Assembly (NCBI RefSeq): GCF_014230055.1
Contig: NZ_JACHVA010000046.1
Coordinates: 27,963-91,962 of the forward strand
DNA length: 64,000 bases
Origin: Puniceicoccus vermicola
GTDB lineage: Bacteria; Verrucomicrobiota; Verrucomicrobiia; Opitutales; Puniceicoccaceae
Direction of reading: 5' to 3'
Positions 25,429-33,730 of this stretch are shown here, piece by piece. Position numbers and translations under genes: made by a program. The notes beneath the pieces were generated by a model. That model was not told the origin of the DNA, ran no database searches, and saw only the letters and a program-made list of their open reading frames with translations. How positions within the stretch are numbered: position 1 is the first letter of the stretch; each line of letters starts with the position of its first letter.

Positions 25429-26989
25429 GGAGATCTCGTATCCGGTTGGCGCCACTCGGGGCCCGGGTGGTTCCTGGAAGAGGTTTTGTTGTGGGGAGTT
25501 TTCGGCCGTCCACTTTTCCCTTCTGGCTTTTCTCGCCTTTGCGACTTACGGCTTTCAGTTCCTCGTCCCCGCCTATCGTGCCGATGATATTATCCAGATG
25601 CAGCCGGCTTCCGGGGATTCCATGATGTTTCTGATCTTGGGGCGTTGGGGGTATTATTGGATCTTTGAGCATATTCTGGATACGAGTTCCGGGGGCTTTG
25701 TCGCTGGATTTGCCGGGCTTCTGATTCAGATCATTGCGTCCTATCTAGTGGCACGAGTGATCGGGCTGCGACGTGGAGGATCGATCTTTTTCTTCTGCGC
25801 CCTGACGACGATATCTGTCCTATATGCCTATCTCTTCAGCTTCGATAGCACTCGATTGGCTTATCCGATTGGAAATTTCCTAGCCGCAGCGGGGCTGTTT
25901 CTTTGTTTTCGGAAGCATCCGGTCCTCGGGATCCTCTGTTTTGCGGCCTCCCCCGGCTTTTACCAAGCGTCGATTCAGATTGCTATTGCTGGTGCGGTGG
26001 GGGCTTCTCTGAAGCAAACTTTGGATGGGAAGAGGGGATTTGATCTGATCAATCTCGCCAAATATGCGCTCCTGATCCTGGCAGGTTTAGTTCTTTATCT
26101 GGTGGGGACGAAGGTGATTTATTCCGCGCTCGGGATACACTTAGCACGTTCGGATATGGATTTGGCTACGCTTTTGTCGATGGAGAATGTTGAGCGCTTT
26201 CTTCGTTTATTTTCGAGCTGGTCGATTCCGTTTTTCTCCGGTTTTCGAGTCGAGTATTTCTCAAATTGGGTGGTTGTCCCCAGCGGAGTGGCCGTTCTCA
26301 TTTTTATATACTTTGTCTGCCTAAAAACCTTTTCTAAGCGCCTGATCTGTCGAGGAGTTTACGCGTTGGCCTTGCTTTTGGTCCTTCTGGTGAGCCCCTT
26401 TCTCCTCTCGCTTGCGGCTCCCCTGAGAGAGGTTTTTCCTCCGAGAACGCTTTTTGTCTTTGGACTGGTTTATGGGGTCATTGTCGCTTTGCCTCTGGAG
26501 GATCTCATCGGTCGTTGGTTCCGAGCCACTGGTCCGGTGATTGATCGATGGCTGAAGCGCGCCTCTTGCGGGATGGCAGTCGCTGCCGGATTCCTTTTGT
26601 TTGGGCATATGCTTTTGGCGAATGAGTATGCGGTTGATGATCATTTGGCATCTCAGGCCGACCTCATGGCCGTGAACCGAATTATTTCTCGGATCGAGAC
26701 CGTCGGCGCCGCCGAAGGGCTTGATTTTTCGAAGCCGATACCGATCTACGTTTATGCTAAAACGCCGTGGCGTAAGGCGGGACCAAGAGGCGATATTCGC
26801 AGTGCAAGGCACCCTGAGCACGCACGGTCATGGATCTTTTCTTTTCTCGATGAACGCTTCGAACCGCTTTTCGGTTGGAGCTCCCGAGTCGAACAATCCA
26901 AGTTGAAGCCTCTGGCGGAAGAGCGGCCCGCTTGGCCGGATGAGGAATCCGTCTTTATTCACGAGGGTGCCGTCGTGGTGGTTTTTTAG
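25418..26989 (+). CDS. Membrane glucosyltransferase, GtrII-like
   Basis: 523 aa from ATG 25418, overlapping the end of wzm by 11 bases; a longer frame exists inside wzm. Around ten membrane helices. The first periplasmic loop carries YRADDIIQMQPASGDSMMF and LGRWGYYWIFEHIL, and further on SPGFYQASIQIAIAGAVGAS. This layout (acidic residues, GRW, a YQ block) fits the GtrII family that transfers glucose from undecaprenyl-P-Glc onto O-antigen on the periplasmic side. The C-terminus (VNRIISRIETVGAAEGLDF onward) is soluble. The GtrB-like gene directly follows. Family assignment by pattern, not by search. Confidence 0.7.
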   Translation: MSSEEISYPVGATRGPGGSWKRFCCGEFSAVHFSLLAFLAFATYGFQFLVPAYRADDIIQMQPASGDSMMFLILGRWGYYWIFEHILDTSSGGFVAGFAGLLIQIIASYLVARVIGLRRGGSIFFFCALTTISVLYAYLFSFDSTRLAYPIGNFLAAAGLFLCFRKHPVLGILCFAASPGFYQASIQIAIAGAVGASLKQTLDGKRGFDLINLAKYALLILAGLVLYLVGTKVIYSALGIHLARSDMDLATLLSMENVERFLRLFSSWSIPFFSGFRVEYFSNWVVVPSGVAVLIFIYFVCLKTFSKRLICRGVYALALLLVLLVSPFLLSLAAPLREVFPPRTLFVFGLVYGVIVALPLEDLIGRWFRATGPVIDRWLKRASCGMAVAAGFLLFGHMLLANEYAVDDHLASQADLMAVNRIISRIETVGAAEGLDFSKPIPIYVYAKTPWRKAGPRGDIRSARHPEHARSWIFSFLDERFEPLFGWSSRVEQSKLKPLAEERPAWPDEESVFIHEGAVVVVF

Positions 26990-26995
26990 GTTTTC

Positions 26996-27949
26996 ATGCA
27001 CGAACAAACGAAAATCTCCTTGGTTATTCCCTGTTTCAACGAAGCTGGGAACATTCCGGGTCTACTCAAGGAGCTAAAAGCTCAGCAGGCTGCGGAATCT
27101 TATCGGTGGGAGTTCATCTTCGTCGACGACGGGAGTGCCGATCAAACGGTCCAAGTCTTGGAAGATGCACAAAAAGAGCTAACCGGAAAGGTGCTCATCG
27201 TTGAGTTTTCCCGGAACTTCGGTAAGGAAGCCGCGATTCTCGCCGGACTGGAGCATTCTACCGGAGAAGTCGTCGTCGTCATGGATGCGGATTTGCAAGA
27301 TCCCCCGTCTCTGATTGGAGACATGGTGCGCGCGATTCTCGATGATGGATTCGACATGGCGGCTACCCACCGGGTCGACCGTTCTCATGAGCCTCCCGTT
27401 CGATCCTTTTTTTCCAGAATGTTCTACCGAGTTTGGAATTGGCTGGCGACTACCCGTTTGACTCCCGGTGCGAGAGACTTCCGGGCTATGTCCCGCGCGG
27501 TTGTCGATTGCATTGTTTCATTGCGAGAGTCCAATCGATTCTCGAAGGGGATCTTTGAGTGGGTCGGTTTTCGGACGAAGTATTTCTCGTACGAGAACCG
27601 TGCGCGAGCGGAAGGAGAGTCAGGGTGGTCGCTACCAGGTCTGGTATCGTATGCGCTTGATGGATTATTTTCCTTCTCGATTCTTCCTCTTCGATTTGCC
27701 TCGCTCTGTGGTGTCACGATTTCGATTTGCGCTTTTCTTTGGATGGCGTGGGTGATTGTGAAAACGCTGATGTTTGGCGATGAGGTTGCTGGCTATCCTT
27801 CGCTAGTGACGATCCTTCTTTTTGTCTCGGGGATTCAACTTCTTTGTCTTGGATTGATTGGAGAATATCTGGGACGAACCTATCAGGAATCCAAAGCTCG
27901 CCCTCACTATTTGGTTCGCCGGGTTCATCAAAACGGGGAGGATGTATGA
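26996..27949 (+). CDS. Bactoprenol glucosyltransferase, GtrB-like (GT2)
   Basis: 317 aa. GT2 domain: ISLVIPCFNEAGNIPGLLKE, FIFVDDGSADQTVQVL, RNFGKEAAILAGLEHSTGE and the DxD-type site VVMDADLQDPPSL. Two C-terminal membrane helices (about residues 230-295) follow, then GLIGEYLGRTYQESKARPHY, the usual GtrB/DPM1 ending. The enzyme loads a sugar (often glucose) onto undecaprenyl phosphate for use by the membrane transferase encoded just upstream. A 6-base gap from that gene suggests a functional pair. Confidence 0.9.
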   Translation: MHEQTKISLVIPCFNEAGNIPGLLKELKAQQAAESYRWEFIFVDDGSADQTVQVLEDAQKELTGKVLIVEFSRNFGKEAAILAGLEHSTGEVVVVMDADLQDPPSLIGDMVRAILDDGFDMAATHRVDRSHEPPVRSFFSRMFYRVWNWLATTRLTPGARDFRAMSRAVVDCIVSLRESNRFSKGIFEWVGFRTKYFSYENRARAEGESGWSLPGLVSYALDGLFSFSILPLRFASLCGVTISICAFLWMAWVIVKTLMFGDEVAGYPSLVTILLFVSGIQLLCLGLIGEYLGRTYQESKARPHYLVRRVHQNGEDV

Positions 27950-28047
27950 ACTCCTCAAAGGTGCATCTGAGCTATGCCCGAAATGAACCATGGTGGAAGG
28001 TATGTATCTGTGGTTTTGACTCAAAATACGAGGTGACTATCTCATGA
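27946..28047 (+). CDS. Possible 33-codon micro-ORF, coupled at both ends
   Basis: ATG 27946 overlaps the GtrB-like stop as ATGA, and its own TGA overlaps the next start at 28044 as ATGA. A strong GGGGAGG lies 5 bases before the ATG. The product starts MNSSKVHLSYARNEPWWKV, has two Cys and no membrane helix. No family known. It could be a real small protein, a translational coupling spacer, or the decayed remnant of a gene. The double overlap and the good ribosome site favour actual translation. Confidence 0.45.
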   Translation: MNSSKVHLSYARNEPWWKVCICGFDSKYEVTIS

Positions 28048-28640
28048 AGCCGTATCCTGTTTTCTTCACGCTTTTGATTACTCTTCTCGGGTACAATCTC
28101 GCCTTTCAGTTCACCCGCTATACGGAGTGGACGGTGGATCTTGAGGTTCAAACGGGAGGGATCCTGAAATGGTATGTCGATTCCGGAAATGGTTTTTCGG
28201 AAGAGGAGGGGAACTATGGTTCGGTTCCCGAGAAGGAAAAGACTCAGGTTCAAGTGCTGCTCTCGACGGGGGCGCCTCGGAAGATTCGTCTCGATCCTGT
28301 CAATACGGAGTCCGAGATCATTCTCGGAAAGGTCCGGTGGGACGAGCCTTGGCCGGGAGGTTCGGGGCAGATGGATCTCGAGAAGATTGACTGGGAGAAC
28401 GTCTCGGTCGCGGAGAAAGATGGGTCGGGGAAATGGAGACTCGAGCCATTGCCGGAATCGACCGATGTGTATGGTGTTTGGCGTGAGGTGCCCACGCACT
28501 CTCTTCTTTGGTGGAGACTGGTCCGACTCTCGGTGGCCTTGGTTCTCGGAATCTGTGCATTCGTGGGGGGCACGATCTGGAATCGAAAGATTCTAAGGGA
28601 GGCCAAAGGCGAAGAAGGGGCTCCTCCTCTCGTCGTCTAA
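28044..28640 (+). CDS. Small membrane-anchored protein with extracytoplasmic domain, unknown
   Basis: 198 aa: one N-terminal helix (residues 6-24), an extracytoplasmic beta-rich domain (about 30-155) and a C-terminal helix (about 158-180) with a short cytoplasmic tail. The domain starts VDLEVQTGGILKWYVDSGNG and includes RKIRLDPVNTESEIILGKV, a pattern also present after the first helix of the proteins at 36929 (LQVYYRYG...LRAIRLDLG) and 47430 (LEVRFEN...LIQLEVTG). Here it stands alone without the following multi-helix part. GAGGTG at 28030 is a plausible ribosome site. It lies between gtrB-like and wzt. Confidence 0.65.
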   Translation: MKPYPVFFTLLITLLGYNLAFQFTRYTEWTVDLEVQTGGILKWYVDSGNGFSEEEGNYGSVPEKEKTQVQVLLSTGAPRKIRLDPVNTESEIILGKVRWDEPWPGGSGQMDLEKIDWENVSVAEKDGSGKWRLEPLPESTDVYGVWREVPTHSLLWWRLVRLSVALVLGICAFVGGTIWNRKILREAKGEEGAPPLVV

Positions 28641-28678
28641 TCATTTTCACGAACCTAAATTTATATTTGTAAGAAGTA

Positions 28679-30124
28679 ATGTCCGATAAAGATGTAGTCG
28701 TTTCCGTTCGAAATCTGAGTAAGGCCTATCGAGTCTGGAGGAGTCCGCTCGATCGGTTGAAGTCGCCTTTTTTAGGGGCGGTCGGACGCCGGTTCCCTCG
28801 AAATAGCTATTTCAGCCGAGAACTGCAACGTCGGGCCTCCCGGGCGTATGATGATTTTTATGCGCTTCAACAGGTCTCTTTCGATATTGAGCGGGGAACC
28901 AGTTTCGGAATTCTCGGAAGAAACGGTTCCGGGAAAAGCACGCTCCTTCAGATCATCGCAGGGACTTTGACTCCTTCGGGCGGCGAGGTCGTGACCAATG
29001 GTCGAGTCGCTGCTCTTCTTGAGCTGGGGTCGGGCTTCAACCCAGAATTCTCAGGGCGGGAGAATGTTTACATGAACGCATCGATTCTGGGGATTTCCAA
29101 GAAGACGATCGATGAGCGTTTTGACGAGATTGCATCCTTCGCCGATATCGGTGATTTCATGGAGCAGCCGGTCAAAACCTATTCGAGTGGGATGTATGTC
29201 CGCCTGGCGTTTTCGGTGATCGTCCATGTCGATGCCGACGTCCTGATTATTGATGAGGCATTGGCGGTCGGGGATGTCTTTTTCGTGCAAAAGTGCATGC
29301 GCTTCCTCAAGAAATTCCGGGAGCGGGGAGTCCTTCTTTTTGTCAGTCACGACCTTCCCTCGATCAATCGTCTGTGCGATCAGGCGCTCTGGCTCGATAA
29401 GGGTGTGGTTCGTCAGCGGGGGATTCCCAAAGATGTCACCGAGTCCTATTTCTCGGAATATTATTCGGGTGGTGACAGTGAAAAGTCTGATTCCGAAGCG
29501 TTGAAGGAAGCCATTGGCTCCGGAGAGGAAGAGAAGCCGGTCAGCCAGAGGAAGGCTCCTACGGAGTCGATGCAGATCCTTGGGGAGGAAATTCACGACC
29601 AGAGGCTTCAGTATTTGAATTTTAGTGATCATCGGAACGATATCGAAGTTTTTGCTTTTCGGCCTGACGGAGATTCGTTTGGCGCAAAGCGGGTTGAGGT
29701 CGTCGATGCGAGGCTGACGGATATCGAGGGGCGTCGACTGGGATGGATCGTCGGAGGGGAGAAGGTCGAGGCACGAGTCGTTGTCGAAGCGAATGAGACG
29801 GTCCAGGATCCGATCATAGGATTTGGACTGAAGGATCCCAGTGGTCAGGTGCTCTTCGGGGACAATACTTTCCTGACCACGAAAGGGCAGAAATCAGTCC
29901 TTCGTAAAGGGCAACGACTGGAGGCTGCCTTTCGTTTTCAGATGCCGATTCTGCGTCCGGGTGAGTATGTCATGAACGCGACGGTCGCTACGGGATCGCA
30001 AACCGATCACGAAATGCAGCATTGGATGCACGATGCCTGCGTCCTGCGGTCCTATACAAAAAGCGATACTACGGGGATGATCGGAATTCCCATGATTTCG
30101 ATTGAGATCGGTCCGCTTCGTTAG
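28679..30124 (+). CDS. wzt: ABC transporter ATP-binding protein with glycan-binding C-terminal domain (Wzt)
   Basis: 481 aa. Residues 1-250 form the nucleotide-binding domain: Walker A GRNGSGKS (80-88), ABC signature YSSGMYVRL (168-176), Walker B VLIIDEAL (188-195) and the H-loop FVSHDLPS. A charged linker (about 265-310) leads to a C-terminal domain (about 320-478) with GDNTFLTTKG and PGEYVMNATVATGSQT. This is the Wzt C-domain, which in ABC-dependent O-antigen systems recognises the terminal modification of the glycan and sets specificity (established for E. coli O9a). Partner of the permease at 24601. Confidence 0.93.
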   Translation: MSDKDVVVSVRNLSKAYRVWRSPLDRLKSPFLGAVGRRFPRNSYFSRELQRRASRAYDDFYALQQVSFDIERGTSFGILGRNGSGKSTLLQIIAGTLTPSGGEVVTNGRVAALLELGSGFNPEFSGRENVYMNASILGISKKTIDERFDEIASFADIGDFMEQPVKTYSSGMYVRLAFSVIVHVDADVLIIDEALAVGDVFFVQKCMRFLKKFRERGVLLFVSHDLPSINRLCDQALWLDKGVVRQRGIPKDVTESYFSEYYSGGDSEKSDSEALKEAIGSGEEEKPVSQRKAPTESMQILGEEIHDQRLQYLNFSDHRNDIEVFAFRPDGDSFGAKRVEVVDARLTDIEGRRLGWIVGGEKVEARVVVEANETVQDPIIGFGLKDPSGQVLFGDNTFLTTKGQKSVLRKGQRLEAAFRFQMPILRPGEYVMNATVATGSQTDHEMQHWMHDACVLRSYTKSDTTGMIGIPMISIEIGPLR

Positions 30125-30194
30125 TGAGGATTTGGTTTTTCATCGGCTTCTGGCTGAAGGAGTCTGCCTCTAGGAGAGGCTCAATATCGCCACG

Positions 30195-31847
30195 ATGAGC
30201 GTTGTTTTCTATCTCGATGAGAAATCTCCTCCGGGACGATTCACGAGTGGGTTGATTGCCCTTCGGGGATGGTGCTTGGATGAAGAGCACCGTCCGGTCG
30301 AGGATCTGCATACGCGGGTCGACGGCGTTCCATGGCGAGTCTCCCGGCGAGCTAGAAAGGATTTGGTGGACGCTTTTGATGGGGAAACCGCGGCGGAATG
30401 GGGAGGGTTTCTCTTTGAGTATTGGTTGGAGGCAGGATCTCATCGAATTGAAGTTTTCGCCGGCGGAAAATGCGTTTGGGCGCGAACGGTGTTTTCCTAT
30501 GGAATCGTGCGCGACCCTTGGAGACGGTTTTGGCAACTAAAGGGGCTTCACTCGACGCCGGGCGAATCAGGGAAATTGCCAGCGATTGATGTCGTCGGGG
30601 TGTTTTATGATCGTCCGGATTCGGCTTCAGAATGGTTTTCGTCATTGGCAGAGGCGGCGGAAGATCTCCCCGGCTTGAAGGTCTTCGTTCAAGAGCATGG
30701 GGCTATCCCGGTAGTCGCGGATCTGGTCGAGGAGTGGAGTTCGCGGTTGCGGATTGACTGGGTTCACAACCCGGAAAATCCAGGGTTCGGAGCTGGCTGC
30801 AACGCCGCGGCCCGTCGTGGGGATTCTCCCTTTCTCTTTTTCCTGAATCCAGATGCGACTCTCCCCGAAGGGACTCTGGTCGCCCTTTTGAAGCAGGCGC
30901 TGGCAACCCGCGCCGAAGGGTTTGTGGGTTGGGAAGCTGCACAAACGCCGTGGGAACATCCGAAGATCTATCATCCGCTCACCGGGGAGGTTGAGTGGTC
31001 TTCGGCTGCCGCTTGGCTGGTTGATCGTGAGGCTTTCGAGAAGACAGGTGGATTCGAGGAATCAATTTTTCTCTATGGAGAGGATGTCGAGCTATCCTGG
31101 CGTTTACGGGCCGATGGAGGGAGATTGCAGTATGCGTCAGCGATTCCCGTGGTTCACCACAGCTATTCCGCGGAGAACCTTCATTCCGGGAAACCTTTGC
31201 AAATTCGCGAGGGAAGCCGGTCGAATGCATTCATGCGAGGTCGCTTCGCGGGAGTGCGGGGATGGTTCGGCGCTTCCGAGGAGGTTCGGAGCCACCGGCA
31301 GGACTTTCTCCGAGGATTGCGGACGGCCAGTCGGAAGTTTCGTCAGATGGTTCCTCGTTTTCACGGGTTGCAGCATGAGGTGGCCCGGCTGGGCTGCGAA
31401 AACGTGGAGGAGGAGGTTCTTCCAGATAGCCTTCCCGAGGTAAGGGTTCGCTTGCGGAAGTCGGAAATCGGTTTTCCCGCAGAGGTCGTCGCCGCGCAGA
31501 TGAATTCTATGAGGGGGATCCGAGTTCACTGGAACTGGCTCGATGCAGAGGAGGAACCCGTGGAGGGGGAGTGGGTCTTTGATATGGAGGACTCGTGGAT
31601 GCTCTTTCCGGATGCCTTGGCTCAGATGGTTGCGAAAGCGAAAAATGGCTCCGTTCGAGGTCTAGGTATGGTCGTTGAGGGAAAAATCGAGCCGGGGCGC
31701 TGGAACCTCAAGCACTTCTCCGATGACATCCCAGTCGATGATGATCCAAATCGACCCTTTCGACCTGGAGTTCTGAGAAGAGGGCCCGGGGAGTCCCATT
31801 TGCTGGCAAAGACATTTTGGCTGGAAGCGGAGCCCGTTCGTGGATGA
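30195..31847 (+). CDS. Glycosyltransferase family 2 with N-terminal accessory domain
   Basis: 550 aa. Residues 1-105 form a beta-rich domain (SGLIALRGWCLDEEHRPVED, SHRIEVFAGGKCVW) of the kind seen at the N-termini of large bacterial GT2 proteins. Residues about 128-350 are a GT2 domain with IDVVGVFYDRPDSASEWF, NPENPGFGAGCNAAARRGDS, FFLNPDATLPEG and GGFEESIFLYGEDVELSWRL, the rhamnosyltransferase-like (WbbL/RfbF) style. The last 200 residues have no known fold. First of four large GT2 genes following wzt. Confidence 0.82.
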   Translation: MSVVFYLDEKSPPGRFTSGLIALRGWCLDEEHRPVEDLHTRVDGVPWRVSRRARKDLVDAFDGETAAEWGGFLFEYWLEAGSHRIEVFAGGKCVWARTVFSYGIVRDPWRRFWQLKGLHSTPGESGKLPAIDVVGVFYDRPDSASEWFSSLAEAAEDLPGLKVFVQEHGAIPVVADLVEEWSSRLRIDWVHNPENPGFGAGCNAAARRGDSPFLFFLNPDATLPEGTLVALLKQALATRAEGFVGWEAAQTPWEHPKIYHPLTGEVEWSSAAAWLVDREAFEKTGGFEESIFLYGEDVELSWRLRADGGRLQYASAIPVVHHSYSAENLHSGKPLQIREGSRSNAFMRGRFAGVRGWFGASEEVRSHRQDFLRGLRTASRKFRQMVPRFHGLQHEVARLGCENVEEEVLPDSLPEVRVRLRKSEIGFPAEVVAAQMNSMRGIRVHWNWLDAEEEPVEGEWVFDMEDSWMLFPDALAQMVAKAKNGSVRGLGMVVEGKIEPGRWNLKHFSDDIPVDDDPNRPFRPGVLRRGPGESHLLAKTFWLEAEPVRG

Positions 31848-31882
31848 TGCTCGGTTAGGGATTTATTCCAGAAATTTGTTCG

Positions 31883-33730
31883 ATGGCTAACTTTCAAAAG
31901 GTTTTTAACGTAATCCGTCCGCGGATGCCGTTTTTCCAGCTCGTTCTGAAGCATGTTGCTTTCGAGGGGGAGGGGAGAGACGAGCGGAATCGGCCGCCTG
32001 TGGCGGTGACCCTGCATCTGGGAAATCGGACCCTCGAGTGTCTCAAGGTAGAGCGGGGAAACTTTCGCAGTGATGTTCGCTATCGTAAGCTTTTCCGCAC
32101 GGGGAAGGGGTTGAAATGGGTGAAGGCGGTCGCCCGTTGGGCGGATGGCACGGAAACCACCGTCTCTCGCTTCTTGGTTCTCAATATCGCGAAGCGTCCA
32201 CCCGATCCTTTCGCGCGGAACTACCACCACTTTCTGGAGAGAAACGGCCCGAAAGAGCGCGATTTTGAAACCCTACGGAATACGGTTGAAAAGCTTCCAC
32301 TGCGGCCGAAGTTCTCGGTCATCATGCCGACCTACAATACCGAGCCCAAGTGGCTCAGGGCAGCGGTTGATTCGGTGGTGGGACAGATCTATCCGGAGTG
32401 GGAATTGTGCATCGCCGATGATGCCTCGACCCGGAAATCAACCCTGAGAACGCTGAAGAAACTGGAGGCGAAGGACTCCCGCATTCGGGTGTGTTATCGG
32501 AAGGAGAACGGCCATATTTCGCATGCCAGCAACAGTGCGCTGGATCTCGCCACCGGAGAGTGGATCTCTCTTCTCGACCACGATGACCTCCTCCTCCCTC
32601 AAAGTTTGGCGCGGGTCGTTCTGGAGATCAATCGACACCCTGACGCGCGGTTCATTTACTCCGACGAAGATAAAATTGATTCCAAAGGGGTTCCTCTCGC
32701 TCCTTATTTTAAGCCGGATTGGAATCCGCTCTTTCTGCTTTCTCAGAACTTTGTCTGCCACTTCACCTCGATTCGTCGCGAGGATATCGAAGCGGTCGGT
32801 CGTTTTCGCGCCGGATTTGAAGGAAGTCAGGATTGGGATCTGTTTTTGAGACTCGGCAAACACCTGCCGGAGGGCTCCATTCGTCATGTGCCGGAGGTGC
32901 TTTACCACTGGCGAATTATTCCTGGATCGTCTGCTGGCAGCGTCGGAGAAAAGAGCTATTCGGTTCAGGCTTCCCGCCGAGCCATCGAAGACGCCGTAGA
33001 ATGGAAAAAGAACGCTAACTGGGAATTGGTTGTCGGGATGTATTGGATGTGCTCTCCGCCTCCCTGCGAAAGCTATGATTTGGTTCGATTGTCGAAAGGA
33101 GCTTCCGGATTCTGGAATTTAGCATCCAGCGTCTCCTCCGGGAACTCGCCGGTGATTGTCTTCTTGGCGGAGGGAGTTCTGATGGAGAATGAGGTCTGCA
33201 GCCGTTTGGCCGGATGGGTCAATTTACCCGGATTCGGGATGGTTGCCGGGGCTCTTGGCGATCCGGCGGGCGGAATCATTGAGGCGGGGATGCTGATTCA
33301 TCCCTACGGCGACCTCTCTCCCATCTTTAAGGAGATGGGGGCACAGTTTGAAGGGATGGGCAGGCGGGAAATCCTTCCGCAGAATCTTACCGTTCCCGGT
33401 CGATGGTTTTTGGCGATCCGGCGGGATTTGTGGAATCAGTTTTCTCCGGCAGGAGGTGGGTATGAGAGCTGGACCCATCGCATCGCGGCGATTTCTTTGC
33501 TGCTGCGTGAAGAGGGGTTCGCGAATGCGATGATCCCGACGCTTCGCCTCGTGAGTGGAGAAAAGATTTCTGAGTCCGATTCGGATCCGGATTGTTTAAA
33601 GTTCCGGCAGCGTTGGCCACAGTTTTGTGCTCATGATCCTTCGACGAATCCGAATCTGACCACAGAATACGGGTGTTTCACGTTGGCACAGGATGTCGAC
33701 GTGCCCACTGAATGGAGTTTTGACCGGTGA
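31883..33730 (+). CDS. Multidomain glycosyltransferase family 2 (RfbC-like O-antigen type)
   Basis: 615 aa. An N-terminal Ig-like or sandwich segment (1-105) precedes a canonical GT2 domain: FSVIMPTYNTEPKWLRAAVD, ELCIADDASTRKSTLRTL, SHASNSALDLATGEWISLLD with the DHDD metal site, RFIYSDEDKID and YHWRIIPGSSAGS. The C-terminal 200 residues look like only the back half of a second GT2 domain (FGMVAGALGDPAGGIIEAGM, WFLAIRRDLW), lacking the nucleotide-binding start. The family often has two full domains, so this second unit is degenerate. Its stop overlaps the next GTG start. Confidence 0.85.
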   Translation: MANFQKVFNVIRPRMPFFQLVLKHVAFEGEGRDERNRPPVAVTLHLGNRTLECLKVERGNFRSDVRYRKLFRTGKGLKWVKAVARWADGTETTVSRFLVLNIAKRPPDPFARNYHHFLERNGPKERDFETLRNTVEKLPLRPKFSVIMPTYNTEPKWLRAAVDSVVGQIYPEWELCIADDASTRKSTLRTLKKLEAKDSRIRVCYRKENGHISHASNSALDLATGEWISLLDHDDLLLPQSLARVVLEINRHPDARFIYSDEDKIDSKGVPLAPYFKPDWNPLFLLSQNFVCHFTSIRREDIEAVGRFRAGFEGSQDWDLFLRLGKHLPEGSIRHVPEVLYHWRIIPGSSAGSVGEKSYSVQASRRAIEDAVEWKKNANWELVVGMYWMCSPPPCESYDLVRLSKGASGFWNLASSVSSGNSPVIVFLAEGVLMENEVCSRLAGWVNLPGFGMVAGALGDPAGGIIEAGMLIHPYGDLSPIFKEMGAQFEGMGRREILPQNLTVPGRWFLAIRRDLWNQFSPAGGGYESWTHRIAAISLLLREEGFANAMIPTLRLVSGEKISESDSDPDCLKFRQRWPQFCAHDPSTNPNLTTEYGCFTLAQDVDVPTEWSFDR

